Positions 31,405-42,800 of a stretch of 64,000 nt of DNA are shown one piece after another. Within the stretch, counting starts at the first letter, position 1. Each line of letters begins with the position of its first letter. The DNA lies in the NCBI GenBank assembly GCA_038030265.1, contig CM075937.1:35754198-35818197 (forward strand). The letters are read 5' to 3'. The position numbers and the translations under genes are program-made. This DNA comes from Corythucha ciliata. Lineage: Eukaryota; Arthropoda; Insecta; Hemiptera; Tingidae. The notes under the pieces were generated by a model. That model searched no databases. It saw only the letters and a list, made by a program, of their open reading frames with translations, and had not been told where the DNA came from.

Positions 31405-32840
31405 CACTGGCGGACCTACACGTATCGGGGCCCGGGGCGGAAACCTTCAAGAGGCCCCTGAAATTCTCTAATTATACATACCTATAACAAACCTCTATTG
31501 GTAACCGCTAAGGCCTTTTCCTAATTGTATCCAAGGCCTTTTCCTTGTTTTAGGCAAATCACGACCGCTATTTCCCCAACCTATCCGCCAAACAGCGCTT
31601 ATTCCAAGTTTAAACCACGAATTTCTCCAATTTAGGCGCGAATGAGTGCTTTTTGTCAAATTTACCAGCAAATTAGCGCTTTTCGCCGCAATTTAGTGCA
31701 AATTAGTCGCGTATTAGTGGGGTATTCCAACCCCTCCCCACCTTATAGGACGCGCTTTTTCTCAACTTTAGCAGCAAAGTAGTTTTTTTATCCTGTGAAT
31801 CAGCGATGTTTCTTAACTTTTTCTCGAGTTGGCGATTTTCACAATTTTCAAAAATTAGCGATTTTTTCTAGAAGGGACCAGAGAATTAGCACTTTACTCG
31901 GTTTGAGCTGAAAATTAGCTTTTTACTCAATATTAGCCGCAAAATAGCGGTTTTTCCTAAATTTTTACAACAAATTAGCATTTTCTTGTTCACCATAACC
32001 ATACGCTACGGATCAGCGTTTTTTCCTCAGTTTTATCCGCGAATTTGCGGGGTTTCCCCCCCCCCTAGCCATAAATTGTCGCTTTTTCTCAATTTTAGCC
32101 TCAAAGTTGACCGAGGAAGCCGCGAATTTTCTCAATTTTAGCCGTGAATTAGTGATTCCCCTATATATTTCAGCCGCGAATTAGCGCTTTTTCGTAATTT
32201 TAGCAGCGTAGTAGCGTTTCTAACCCGTCTGCTCATTTTAACCACAAATTGGCGTTTTCCGATATTCTAAGTGCAAATTGGCAATTTTTCCATTTTTGGC
32301 AGCGAATTAGCACTTTTTTCAATTCAGGCTGAAAATTATTTTTTCTTAATTTTAGCCAGAATAATCACTGATTTTCTCAATATTAGCTGCAAATTAGCGG
32401 GTTCTTCTCCATTTTAGCACCGCATCAGCATTTTTTAAATTTTAACTATGGATTAGCGCTTCTTCTCAGTTCTAGCCGTGAATTAGTGTCTTTTTTGTGT
32501 GTTATTTTTTTACTTATAGCCATGAATTTGCCGTTTTTCTCAATTTCAGTCACAAAGTTGCTCTCAGAAGGCGAGATGGTGGAATTAGAAATTCTTAAAC
32601 ACTTTATCCTTAAATTGTTTCCTCAATTTTAGCCGCGAATTAGCGCTTTTTTTCACTTTTAGCTGCGCGTAGAAGCGTTTTTAGCCTGTGAATTCACGAA
32701 TTTTCTCAACTTTAGACACGACTTGGCGTTTTTTTTTCAATTTTTAGCCTGGAAGAGCACTTTTTCCCTATTTGAGCTGAAAACTAGAGTTTTTATTTTA
32801 TTTATGCCGGGCTAATTAGTGAATGTTTTCAATATTAGCT

Positions 32841-32884
<44 letters not shown>

Positions 32885-34139
32885 CACATTTCAGTCCCAC
32901 ATTGGCATTTTTTTCCTTCAATTTTTGCTATGGATTAGCGTTTATTGTTTAGTTTTAGCCTCGAACTTTGAGTGATTTTCCCCAATTTTGGGCACGGGTT
33001 AGCGCTTTTCCTCAATTTTAGCCAGGAATTATCGTTTTCCTCATTTTCAGCTACATATTTCATTTTTAGTAGCGAATTAGCACTTTTTCTCAGTTTGAGT
33101 TGAAAATTAGTGTTTTTCTCAATGTTAGCCGCCCTAATTAATATTTTTTTTTTAATTTTAGCCGTTTGTTTTTTAGATTTTAGCTCTGCATAAGCAATTT
33201 TTTTTCTACTTTCTGCTATGGTTTAGCGCTGGTTCTCAGTTTGAGCCTCGAATCTTTCAGAAGCTATACGGATTTGCGTTTTTCTCATTTTCAGCCGGGA
33301 ATTAGTGATATTCTTCATTTTCGTATCTGCGAAATAGCGTTTTTCCTCAACTTTATCCGCAAATTAGTAATTTTTCTCCATATCAGCTGTTAAATAGCGT
33401 TTTCTGATAATTTTGCAGCGAATTAGCAAATCTTTTCGCCAATTCAGTTGTGAATTTGCCATTTTGGCCCAATTTTAATCCGAATTAGCGTTGTTTTTGT
33501 CGATATCAGCCGCGATGTTTTTTTTTACTCGTACAACCTTGAATTAGTAGCGTGTATTCTCAATTGTAGCCGCGGGCTTGGCCCAAAAACAACACTTTTG
33601 CATTGATTCTACATTTTATCTGCGGAATAGCCGTCATACACTGTGAATCGACGACTTTTTCTCAGTCTCTGTCTGGAATTTACATCGTGGGGCCACGAAT
33701 CAGCGCTTTTTCGCAGTTATAGCCACGAATATTAGCGCATTTGCATAAGTTTCTGCCGCGTCAGCCATAGTTCTAAATTGCCTATCAGTATATTAGTGCG
33801 CTTGTATAAGGACCTAACGAAACTGGGAACGTCTGTTTTCTCCATTTTATCCATGAATTTTCCTCAAGAAGGCGCAAATTTCTGTATTTCAGCCACCAGA
33901 ATAGCACTCTCGGGGGCTCAATCGAATAGTCAGCCCACACTCTTTGCTTATATCACTTGTAACGTTATATTCTCCAGTTCGGATACAGACTGAAATTCGT
34001 AGAAAGGAGCCAAATCGCTGTCCAACCTTTTCACATGAATGAACCTAAAAATCCTCATTTTTCCTTATTTAAGCTTTTCGGGGGCCCGGGGCGGTCCGCC
34101 CTCCTCGCCCCTACCTCGGTACGCTACTGGGTGGGGCTA
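31405..34139. mobile_element. 2.7-kb non-autonomous hAT-like element filled with class A array
   Basis: Left end CACTGGCGGACCTACACG then ATCGGGGCCCGGGGC. The right end, read inward, is CAGTAGCGTACCGAGG then GGACCGCCCCGGGCCCC. Flanks are GGGTGGGC on the left and GGGTGGGGC on the right, an 8-bp duplication with one inserted G. The body from 31540 to 33760 consists of roughly seventy imperfect units of about 30 bp (CTCAATTTTAGCCGCGAATT, then AGCGCTTTTT). No transposase frame. It contains a T42 run. Confidence 0.65.
32843..32884. repeat. 42-bp poly(T) tract inside the array
   Basis: Uninterrupted T run in the class A array; an expansion of the TTTTT part of the unit or the reverse of a retroposed tail. 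Confidence 0.7.
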
Positions 34140-35358
34140 ACTCATTTCGCTGTGTACTTGATGATCCTCTTTTGTTCACGTTTCGGAATAGCGAGTGGAT
34201 ATGATCTATTGAGGTTGGAATGCCTGGAACTGTCGGCATAATTATGCTACTGAAAGAAAACGCGATATTTTTTGTTTTGGTTTTAATAGACGAATGAACG
34301 TTAGGGGTACTTATGGTCAGGGGTGGGCAGTAATTGAATTACATGGAATTGAATTACGTAATTCAATTACAATTAGTAATTGGTAATTTGTAATTGGTAA
34401 CAACACGCCATTGTAATTGGTAATTTGTAATTAAAAGCACTTTTTCGAAGTAATTTGTAATTAACAATTACCAATTACTTTTTCATCTTCAGAGTCAATA
34501 ATACTTTGAAAACTCAGCGAGTACTATTTAGCGCCTTGCTTGGAGCTTATGGAGGAGTTTTTGCATGAAATTCTCTGAAAAATAAGAGTTTCAAAGGAAT
34601 TATGACACAAACGATATCCTCGAGCTTAGGGTTGCCAATTTGAAATTTGAGAAAAACTGTACAAACGTTTCAAGCCCCAAACCAGTGGCGTAGGTAGGAA
34701 TTTGTCCTGAGCGGGGGGGGGGGGTTCAGATTGAAATCTCGTAAGGGTCAGAGGAGGGGGGTAATTTCACATTTCAGTCATCATTCCAACCAGCCAGCAC
34801 ACTCTCTGGACATCTTGCTGGCCTCATCATAGCCTCAATCTCTCAGTTAAGGGCGATTTTTGGGTTCTACGCACAAATTAGCGATTTTCTCAATTTTGGC
34901 CGAGTGTATCGTTCTTCTCAATTTCAGCCGCAGATTAGCAGTTTTGCCCCTCCTCCTCCAATAGCCATGAATTTGCGAATTTTCTCAACTTTAGCAGCAA
35001 AGTAACGTTTTTATCCCGTGAGCGATGTTTCTTAATTATCCACGAGTTTGGGCGTTTTTTTTCAATTTCAGCCTGAAAAGTTTCCTTCAGAATCCGCAAA
35101 TTGGCGTGTATTCAGTTTTTGGTGCAAATAAGAATTTTTTTTAATTTCAACCGCGAATTAGCGCTTTTCTAAAATTGTAGCGGCGACGCGTCGTAGCGTT
35201 TCAAACCTGTGAATTAGCGAATTTTCTCAATTTCAGTCACAAATTTGTGTCTGGCGCAATTTTAGCTGTGAATTGGCGATTTTTTCCATCTTTAGCCTCG
35301 AATTAGCAATTTTCTTAATTTTAAAGCTCAAAATCAACCTTTCTCTTAATTTTGACCA

Positions 35359-35458
35359 GGGCCCTGTTGCACAATGTTTTATTAGCTAATATTACAGCTG
35401 TTTTATTAGCTAATATTAGCTATATTATTAGCTAATAAAACATTGTGCAATAGGGCCC
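35359..35458. mobile_element. 100-bp fold-back MITE
   Basis: GGGCCCTGTTGCACAATGTT at the left pairs with AACATTGTGCAATAGGGCCC at the right, and the middle repeats TTATTAGCTAATA. It interrupts the class A array. Confidence 0.8.
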
Positions 35459-35695
35459 AGGCTGATTATTTTATTGTCTAAATATTACCCGCCAATTAGC
35501 GGTTTTTCACATTTTACCACGGCATTAGCAATTTCATATAACTTTTATAGGTATAGATTATTGCTTCTTTTCAGTTCTAGCCGTGAATAAGCGTATTTTT
35601 CAACATTGTACTATAGCCATGCATGAATTTGCCATTTTTCTGAATTATAGCCACAAAAATGCCTTCAGAAGGTGCGAATTTGAATTACAAATGTA

Positions 35696-35715
35696 TTTTT
35701 TTTTTTTTTTTTTTT
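35696..35715. repeat. 20-bp poly(T) tract
   Basis: Uninterrupted T run within the second class A array, like the longer one at 32843. Confidence 0.6.
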
Positions 35716-36576
35716 AAACCAAAACATTTACATCTATCCATCCATTTCTGTCAAAAAATCATCATTTTTAAATTATAAATTTCACGACACTTAATTCGAG
35801 AATTAGTGATGTTTCACAATTTTAGCAGCGAATTTCCGCTTTTTCTAAACTTTTAGCAGCTTGGTAGCGTTTCCAACCCGTGCATTATCGACCGAGTTTT
35901 GTCAATTTTTGCCAAGAATTGGCGTTTGACTCAATTTAAGCTGCAAATTAGAAATTTTTCACTGAGAATTAGCACTTTTCGCCAATTTGAACTGAAAATT
36001 AACGTTTTTCTTAATTTTAGCTGCGCTAGTTGGTGATTTTTTCATTTTTTGCCGCGAATTAGTGATTTCATTCATTTTTTATCCGCGAATTAACGTTTTT
36101 CCATAACTTCATATCATACCTGCAAATTTCAAATTAGCGATTTTTCCCAATTTCAGCTGTGAAATAGCGTTTGTGCTAATTTTGCGGCTATTCAGCATCC
36201 TATTCCCTTTTTCATACGCGAATGGGCGATTTTACGTCATTTCAGTTGTTTTTTTTTTCATTTTTGTCCTATTTTAACCTTTTATTTGTCAATATTGTCC
36301 AATTTGCGTCTTTTATTTGTCAATATTATAGCGTGTTTTCTCAACTTTAACCGCGGGGTTTACCCAAATACAACACTTTTGCGTTGATTTCCAAAATTTG
36401 TTCGTAGAATGGCCGTCATGTACCGCGAATCAGCAACTTTTTTCTTAATTTTAGTCTGGAAGTTGCATCGCGAGACCACGAATGAGAGCTTTTTAGCAGC
36501 TATAGCCACGAATATTACCGATTTGATAGATGGTCCGAGGTGAACCCCCTCCCCCCTGTACCTGGGTACACTACTG

Positions 36577-37250
36577 CGTTGGGTCTGAAGTTCAAGGATA
36601 ATGCTGGACGTACTCGGACCTTTTCGGGCTGCTTCAAGTTCAGAAAATCTGCTAAATCTAACTTCAACGTGAAACGCTCACGGAGATTTTATGGGGCTCC
36701 TCGGTATGGTCTAGTGCTCCTTCGTTCGTATACTTGTGGCCCTGTGGGGGGGGGGGATCTATCCCTTATAGCTCCCCGTAACTACACCCCTGCCACAAAC
36801 GCCAAAAGCTTGAGCCACAAGAAACTCCAATCCAAATAGCTCTAACCACAAAATTCTCAAAGCACAAAAATATTGAACCACATAAAGCTGCCATTGCAAA
36901 GCTCTCTGAGAGTTAGGTATCGCATGCACAATTTCAAATAAATACGTAAAGAATCCGGGACATATTGCGTCCCAGGACGTCCTTGGCTGAGACGCCGGAC
37001 AATATTAGCCAAATTAGCAAACTATGACTATCCGGGATTCCCCGTGACAGTTCGCAGGCCGGGATGTGGGGCAAAATTAGCCAAATTGGCAAATTTGACC
37101 CCGGATATTTCGCAACCCTACACATGCGATGCGCTGTTCCTGTTTCCTATCTCAAAGATCTGTTCTGACGTTCGATTGTTGGTTGGACGCACTAAAAAAA
37201 TGACAGTGAATAAGAGCAAGACGCTTGCGTGTTCCACATATCCAGCTCTT
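36577..37250. other. Right interior of the 3.1-kb hAT element
   Basis: Includes a G11 run near 36746, a terminus-like GTAACTACACCCCTG near 36778-36792 and a few class E units (AGCCACAAGAAACTCC) at 36800-36910. No gene recognised. Confidence 0.35.
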
Positions 37251-37406
37251 GGTTAATTGGTAATGGAAAAAGTAATTAAATTACAGTAATTGTAATTTGT
37301 AATTATTCGTGGAAGTGAAAAGTAATTTGTAATTAATCCTCTTTTTTGGAAGTAATTTGTAATTAATTACCCAAAAAGCTGTAATTTGCCCACCCCTGCT
37401 TATGGT

Positions 37407-38240
37407 CAAAAGTTTAACCCGAGTTTAATCCTCAGGGGGGGGGGGGGCATCAAAAAGAGACCCGCACGTACCGGGCATCACTTGCCCTTGCTACGCCCCT
37501 ACTATATCCTATGCGCCCACGTAAAGTTTTTTCGCGCTGTTAGGGATTTTCAGTATTTTTTCTTCTCGCAGGAAATAGCTTGAAATGAGCCGAGATTGTG
37601 TAAAAAGTGGGAAAAATACACATTCTGTGACTTTAAAGTAGGTAACGCTGTTTTGGCCATGAAAGGTGATCGACTGTTTTCAGAGCACCCTGGCGGGAGC
37701 AAAAGACGGGACTGATGAAGTGACCCTCTTTTTTAACTGATAGGGCACGAGTGGGGAAAATTGTATTGCCTTATATAACTTTGATTGACTTGCTCAGCAG
37801 ACAAAAATGGCCCATCTATGGCCATTCGCGCCCCCTTGAAAGATTAATTGACTATTCGTGCGACCTAAAATCGATCAACTGGCCATTATCGCGTTCCTCG
37901 AACCGAGTAGGACCGTCTCAGCCTTACCGACTGATTGAATCCCCCCCCACCCGCCCGCCCCGCTGTTGGTGATTTCTCGTGCCGCTGTAAAATGACTATT
38001 CGCGTCGTAAAAATGGCTTCATGATGCTTTCCAGTTTCTCGCTCTGACTCTTTTGTGAGAGGTTGGATGCCAATGCCATGCATTTTGAACTTTTCCCGGA
38101 CCCTGGAAAAATGAGCCGGGGCGTTCCCGGGATGCAGCAAAAAATAGGGCATTGCCAGGGAAAGTAGGACGCGTGTTCACCAACCTTTAGTTTTGTCGAA
38201 CCCAAACTGCTAAAGTCGAATAGCGTAAAGGTCATTTTTT
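37407..38240. other. Intergenic with a fragment of class D array
   Basis: A G12-like run at 37434-37447 is followed by a transposon-like end (GCTACGCCCCTA, 37492). 37800-37990 holds class D units (GGCCATTCGCGCCC, GACTATTCGTGCGACC), the same family as at 52.1-53.2 kb. Confidence 0.4.
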
Positions 38241-38924
38241 AAAAACAAAACTGCAATAGAAATGATCAATAACAATACATATACGTATACCAACATTATA
38301 AATTCAAAACAACAATATTATCCAATAACATCAAAATTACAAGTTTTGTCGCCGACAATCCAGATTTTTTGGCTAATCCCCCAGTTTCTTCAATAAATTC
38401 TTAGATCTTCAGAGTAATTTTCCTGACCGAAAAGCACGCAGCTGAATGAAATAAACAGTAAGTTTTACAGCGTGGAGATTCAAAGGGTAAAATGTCGATT
38501 AACAGTGCCGAAATATAATATTCTCGTTTCTTCACCATTAGTCCACTCGTTGATTCAAATTTATTGGTTTCGATCAATCAATCCGACTTTAATGGCTTAA
38601 TTCATGATCTTAGGCGGAACAGCCTGTTTTTGGGTCAACATGTCGAGTGTACTGTCAAATAATCGGAATTGTAGGATTGAATTGCCTGATTTTTTTTCTT
38701 GCCCCCATTATTTGCTCCTTCCCCCTCCAGAAACTTGTTTTTGTGCTTGAAACACCGTACTGCACTTATCCTTGGAAGCTGGCAAACGAGACGGTTTGAC
38801 CTTGCGGCCAAAATTATGTCAATTTTTTACCATTATAAATACTGTAGTACTCAGCCCGAAAACTTGAAGGGGAGGTGCCAGAGGCGGCGCACAACACTTA
38901 TCCTTGGGGAGTGTGACAATATTA
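38241..38924. other. Intergenic, nothing recognised
   Basis: AT-rich. The open frame at 38699-38998 runs into the next MITE and is rejected. Confidence 0.35.
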
Positions 38925-39162
38925 AGGTCGATTCAGACTATTCGGACGTCAAGTGGGAACACGCTGTTTCACGTGTCAAACAAAATTCCAGAAAATGATT
39001 TTGTTTGTTTACGTTCACATTGCCCGGACGTGACTTGGGAACGCGTGGGATGATGCTTGTCAGAGTAATGTGAACGTAAACAAATAAAAGCCTTTTCTGG
39101 ATTTTGTATCACACGTGGGAATGCGTGTTCCCACGTCACGTCCGAGTAGTCTGTATTGACCT
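38925..39162. mobile_element. 238-bp MITE with TTA target duplication
   Basis: Left end AGGTCGATTCAGACTATTCG; right end, read inward, AGGTCAATACAGACTACTCG. TTA flanks both sides (38922-38924, 39163-39165). The arms extend over about 40 bp, and inner palindromes (GTTTGTTTACGTTCACATT / AATGTGAACGTAAACAAA) fold as well. A 3-bp TWA duplication is typical of PIF/Harbinger elements. Confidence 0.8.
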
Positions 39163-39322
39163 TTATCGGCCCCTGGAATGTTCCGGGAGTTTCGGGACCA
39201 AGTATTTGCAGGTTAGCGCACGTATAGCTATCATACTGTTATTTAAAACCGCTGGTAATAAACCAAAAATCACATTCGAAAGAACATGATCTCATACCTT
39301 TTAAAACAAAAAAAAATTTTTT

Positions 39323-39328
39323 TTTATT
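39323..39328 (-). promoter_or_regulatory. Candidate poly(A) signal for the RPRD1 gene
   Basis: AATAAA on the minus strand 128 bp after the stop. Another copy lies at 39385-39390, closer to the stop. Either could serve. Confidence 0.4.
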
Positions 39329-39455
39329 GCCCTTTGGTCACTGCTGTCTCATGTGCCGACACATCAACAATACTTACTTCAGTATTTATTACACAACTAA
39401 TTTCATTTTAAAATCTATTATTTTTGTATATTATTTTGAAATTAAAAACAACGCG

Positions 39456-40824
39456 CTAGGTTGCAGATTGCATATCACAGTACACGTAAGTCAGTACTTT
39501 ATGGCGGACTTGTTCTATTTTACTCAGTTTTTCTTTGTATTCCTGCGGATTCACACAAAAATAAAGCTTTAAAAATCTCATGATCGGAAAATATAACTCA
39601 ACGAAAAGTTTTACCTCAAACCGGCATTCAGCCTTGTGCATCAGTTGTTTGTGCGCTGCCGCGCAGTCACATAGTACTTGATACAGTTTTTTCCTTTCCT
39701 CCAGATCTTGAACAAGTCTACTGTTGTACTCGGTTAGCACTTCAAATGCGGCGTTGATTCTTTCGGCTAGTTTCAGTGCTTGTTCTTTATCTGTGAAATG
39801 AAGCTTCGTTAAATAGTAATGTGCGAACCTAGGCAAGAAAGTGATTTTTTCAGGGATGTTGGGAGGGGGAGAACACCTGGACGGGCTATTTCTTGAGGCT
39901 ATAAAAATCACTTTTTTTAAAAAAAAAATGAGGGGAGGGAAGTCTTGCCTGGGCAGAAAATTAACCAGACGTTTGAAAAAAATACATAATATATTTTCAA
40001 CACAGGAAGTAAAGAACGTTACAGTGTGTTGTTTTACCCTCTAATTTAGACGAGACGTCCGCTTCAGACAATTCGGGCGGCAATTTAGACACTTTCTCCT
40101 TGACAGTCGAATCGATCGGCGTGGATTTCTCAAAATCTGTCAAAATTCGAAGCAGTTCGTCAAATTCTTGAGGCCGCCTCGGAATATCGGCGTTATTGGA
40201 ATTATGGGGCGGTCTAGAATCGGGCGGCTTGAGCGAGTCGCCGTCCTGTTTGAGGCGTTTCGCAGGTGGCTGCGACACTTGATCTGGTTCAGCTAAAGGG
40301 GGGAAACAAAGGGAGTATGACACGACGAGACACAACAGCGTGATCAATTTCAAAACTTACGTGTGTAATTGAAAATCCTTTTTAACTCGTCCACTTGGGT
40401 TTTGTCATAAACCGAACGCTCCTCCCAGATTTGAAGGATTCTATAGAGTTTCTGCTTCGTTTTAGGATTGCATTTCATTTGACTAAGAATTTGGAAGGCT
40501 CGTTTGAGTACTGGGAAAAACTCATTGGTATACTCAGGGCCTTTTTTCTTGCTATTTTGGATCACGTCATTGGCCAAGTACATAAGAGTCAACTTTTGAA
40601 GCTCAGTCCCTTAAAAACAAACAATATTCAAGGCCGACTCTTACCCTGAAAACATTTCAATTTCCTTTCTCACCTTTCGCCACCTCTTTGGCCCATGTCC
40701 GAACAACAAGCTGGTAATGTTTCCTGTGATGTATCAACCAGAGCGACAAAGTCTGAATGGACTGTTGAGATTCGTTTAAATCGTCAAGTTTCTTCTGTAG
40801 AACACTGTCGGTGAACCCGGCCAT
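39456..40824 (-). CDS. RPRD1: RPRD1-type CID protein (RNA polymerase II CTD-binding), five exons
   Basis: Minus-strand exons 40824-40674, 40609-40361, 40292-40038, 39790-39615 and 39542-39456 join with consistent phases (1, 1, 1, 0) and give about 305 residues. Human RPRD1A/B have 312/326. The CID domain is clear: QQSIQTLSLWLIHHRKH, then LTLMYLANDVIQNSKKKG, then ILQIWEERSVYD. After a Pro-rich linker with a basic patch (PAKRLKQ) comes the coiled-coil region: DKEQALKLAERI, VLTEYNSRL, EYKEKLSKIEQVRHK. RPRD1 proteins bind the phosphorylated CTD of RNA polymerase II in the nucleus and recruit the RPAP2 phosphatase. All introns have GT-AG ends and are under 250 bp. The last 12 or so residues (TYVYCDMQSAT) diverge from the usual SHIQ/LPDLS tail, so an additional 3' exon is possible. 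Confidence 0.93.
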
Positions 40825-41507
40825 TCCTCTTATTTGAAAAAACTCCGACAAAATTATTTGTATGAACTCTGAGAATCACTTCATTTTGTCTCAAATCCCG
40901 AAGAGCTCCATTGGAGGTCAGTCCCTTTCCACTTGATTACCCTCTAAAAATAACTTAAATAATGAAAACACTAAAATGAAACAACTAAAAACCTTTGAAA
41001 CGGAAAGTAATTGGATAATGAGCTATGTAACATTTAGATATGTAAGATATCTCCTATCACTCCAAACCAAACAGTGCGACACCCTTTTTCAGATAATAAT
41101 CGATATGACGATAAGAAGAAGGTAACAAATCTAAAATGAGAAAAAGAGGGAAAACTATTTCTTAACGGATTTCTAAAACTTTGTAATTATAAACTTAAAA
41201 GTTTAAAACTGTGTGCGACAATATTAAATTGAAATAAAGTTTAAGAGTGCTAGCAAATGTTCTGAAAACCACCGACGCTTAAATTTTGATTTAACGAACA
41301 ATAAAATGGGGGCCATTGACTCAAGTTTAACCGCCGTTTATCCAGATTTATGGCGACTGCCTAGGAGTTCCTGGCTGGAAATAAAATCATCTCAAATAAA
41401 CATTCGCAGTGGACAGTTTATTATACGATACTACCTACCGATTTACGTTTTACTTAAATCAGGATTTTGGTTTTTGAAGAATTCTTCCTCAGGACATCGG
41501 ATTTTTG
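40825..41507. other. Region upstream of the RPRD1-type gene
   Basis: Must hold its promoter. No TATA box or repeat recognised. Confidence 0.4.
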
Positions 41508-42002
41508 AATGAGGAAGTAACATAAAAAATAAAAATCGCTGGAAACATTTTTTTTTCGAAAGAAAATGACTGAATATGACCAGAAATTTAATATTAAGGC
41601 GTAAATGATTGATTTCGACTTATAGCGAAATAATAAAACTTGCTAATTTTTTTTTGTTACCTTAAACGGCCGATCTGTGACCCGTGACGTAGTTAAGGGG
41701 TTGTGACCCCTCCCCACCCACCGCACCAAGGCTGTTTTCGTGTCTTGTCCCTTCTTGTCCTTCCCATTTCTCTTAAGTCCTATTGTTTGATTTGTAGGAA
41801 GCTGTTGTGAAGGTTATGCGAATGCTGTTATTACGTCATCAGTCTATCTAGCCTATTTCAAATGGGTCCCGCAACCCAATAGTTTTAAAAATTAATAATA
41901 ATGTATAGGGCCTGATTTTATTTGAACAGATCGTGTTTTCATGAGTATTGGTAACCATGCTATCACGACGGCATTATTCTGGAAATGTGTTACTTCCTCA
42001 TT
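41508..42002. mobile_element. About 495-bp MITE, copy 2
   Basis: Same termini (AATGAGGAAGTAACA / TGTTACTTCCTCATT) and interior as 5336-5829, same orientation. Interior landmarks include ATCGCTGGAAAC, CCTATTGTTTGATTTG, GTCATCAGTCTATCTAGC and AATGGGTCCCGCAACCCAAT. Confidence 0.8.
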
Positions 42003-42219
42003 GTGTAAACTTGCATGCACAATTGGATTTGAAGGCGCCACATCTGAAATTGGTTTATTTGACTAATCATCCGAAATTTCCATTTTGAACAGCCAACTCC
42101 CTGACATTCGTTCTCTAAAGTGATCCAAACCCGCGAAATGATGCTTAAAAAATAGAACAGGAGCGTTTGTAGGGGTAAGCAGGGGCGGTGTTCGCCTATT
42201 AATATTCGCCTTACCCTTA

Positions 42220-42363
42220 AGCCGGATACACACATGCGGTACTTGCCAAGTAACTTGCAAAATATTCAGTCAATTTCTAGCAATTGCCTAGAAACCAACC
42301 AGCTGAGAATTTCAAAAATGCGTTGCTCGTTACTTGGCAAGTACCGTATGTGTGTATCCGGCT
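42220..42363. mobile_element. 144-bp MITE with TTA target duplication
   Basis: AGCCGGATACACACATGCGG at the left; its near complement ends GTGTGTATCCGGCT at the right. Inner arms GTACTTGCCAAGTAAC / GTTACTTGGCAAGTAC. TTA flanks both ends (42217-42219, 42364-42366). The signature is PIF/Harbinger-like. Confidence 0.8.
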
Positions 42364-42366
42364 TTA

Positions 42367-42800
42367 CAAAGGGAGTGTCGGTAATGTCCGATGCCGACTT
42401 GATCGCCGATTTTTTTAGTGTGTTCTACATCGAAAAATATTAGGTACGTGTTCTCCCGAACTTGCCAAAGCGCCCTGCGGGGGCCCCAAAAAAATCCCAA
42501 AGCCCCAAAAAGTCGGAATTTCAAAATTTTATATTTTGACAAATTTAATGTGTTGAATCCGAGGAAATTAGTGTTGAGAAACTCGAAAAAATTGTCCTGG
42601 AGCCCACAGTATCAAAAAAACGGGTCATTTGATCGTGTCTGGCACCTGCACAGGACTTTTTTTTTATGGTCTAGTCTAGGAGATGACCAGGACCGTCTTT
42701 ACTGAAGTTGGGGCCCCGGGCCCGGGATAACATCGGGCCCCTCCATGACACGGGTGGGGGGTTCTTCCTGGCCACACTTTTTTTTCTTTTAGTGATAAAC
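42367..42800. other. Intergenic with GGGCCCCGGGCCCGGG patch
   Basis: The G/C-rich patch at 42708-42728 resembles those next to hAT-like ends elsewhere in the window. No gene seen. Confidence 0.35.

Larger units (their letters stand above)
34683..36576. mobile_element. Nested hAT-like element within the 3.1-kb element
   Basis: Left end CAGTGGCGTAGGTAGGAATT; right end, read inward, CAGTAGTGTACCCAGGTACA. They enclose the class A array and sit inside the larger hAT element. Flanking 8-mers (CCCCAAAC, CGTTGGGT) do not match, so either the ends belong to two different insertions or the target duplication was lost. Confidence 0.45.
34318..37398. mobile_element. 3.1-kb hAT element with perfect 8-bp TSD
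   Basis: The left end CAGGGGTGGGCA (34318) and right end TTGCCCACCCCTG (37398) are inverted. Both are flanked by CTTATGGT (34310-34317 and 37399-37406), the 8-bp duplication expected of hAT elements. Subterminal arrays of GTAATTGGTAATTTGTAATT at 34334-34480 and its inverse at 37255-37385 look like transposase-binding repeats. The interior holds nested elements and a class A array (34850-36520). There is no transposase gene, so it must have been moved in trans. Confidence 0.9.

Noticed and set aside
31540..33760. Array considered as a CRISPR or satellite centromere
   Set aside because: Units are contiguous and degenerate with no unique spacers, the genome is eukaryotic, and the array is bounded by transposon ends.
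38699..38998. 99-codon frame next to RPRD1
   Set aside because: Its C-terminal third lies inside the 238-bp MITE at 38925 and it has no domain.
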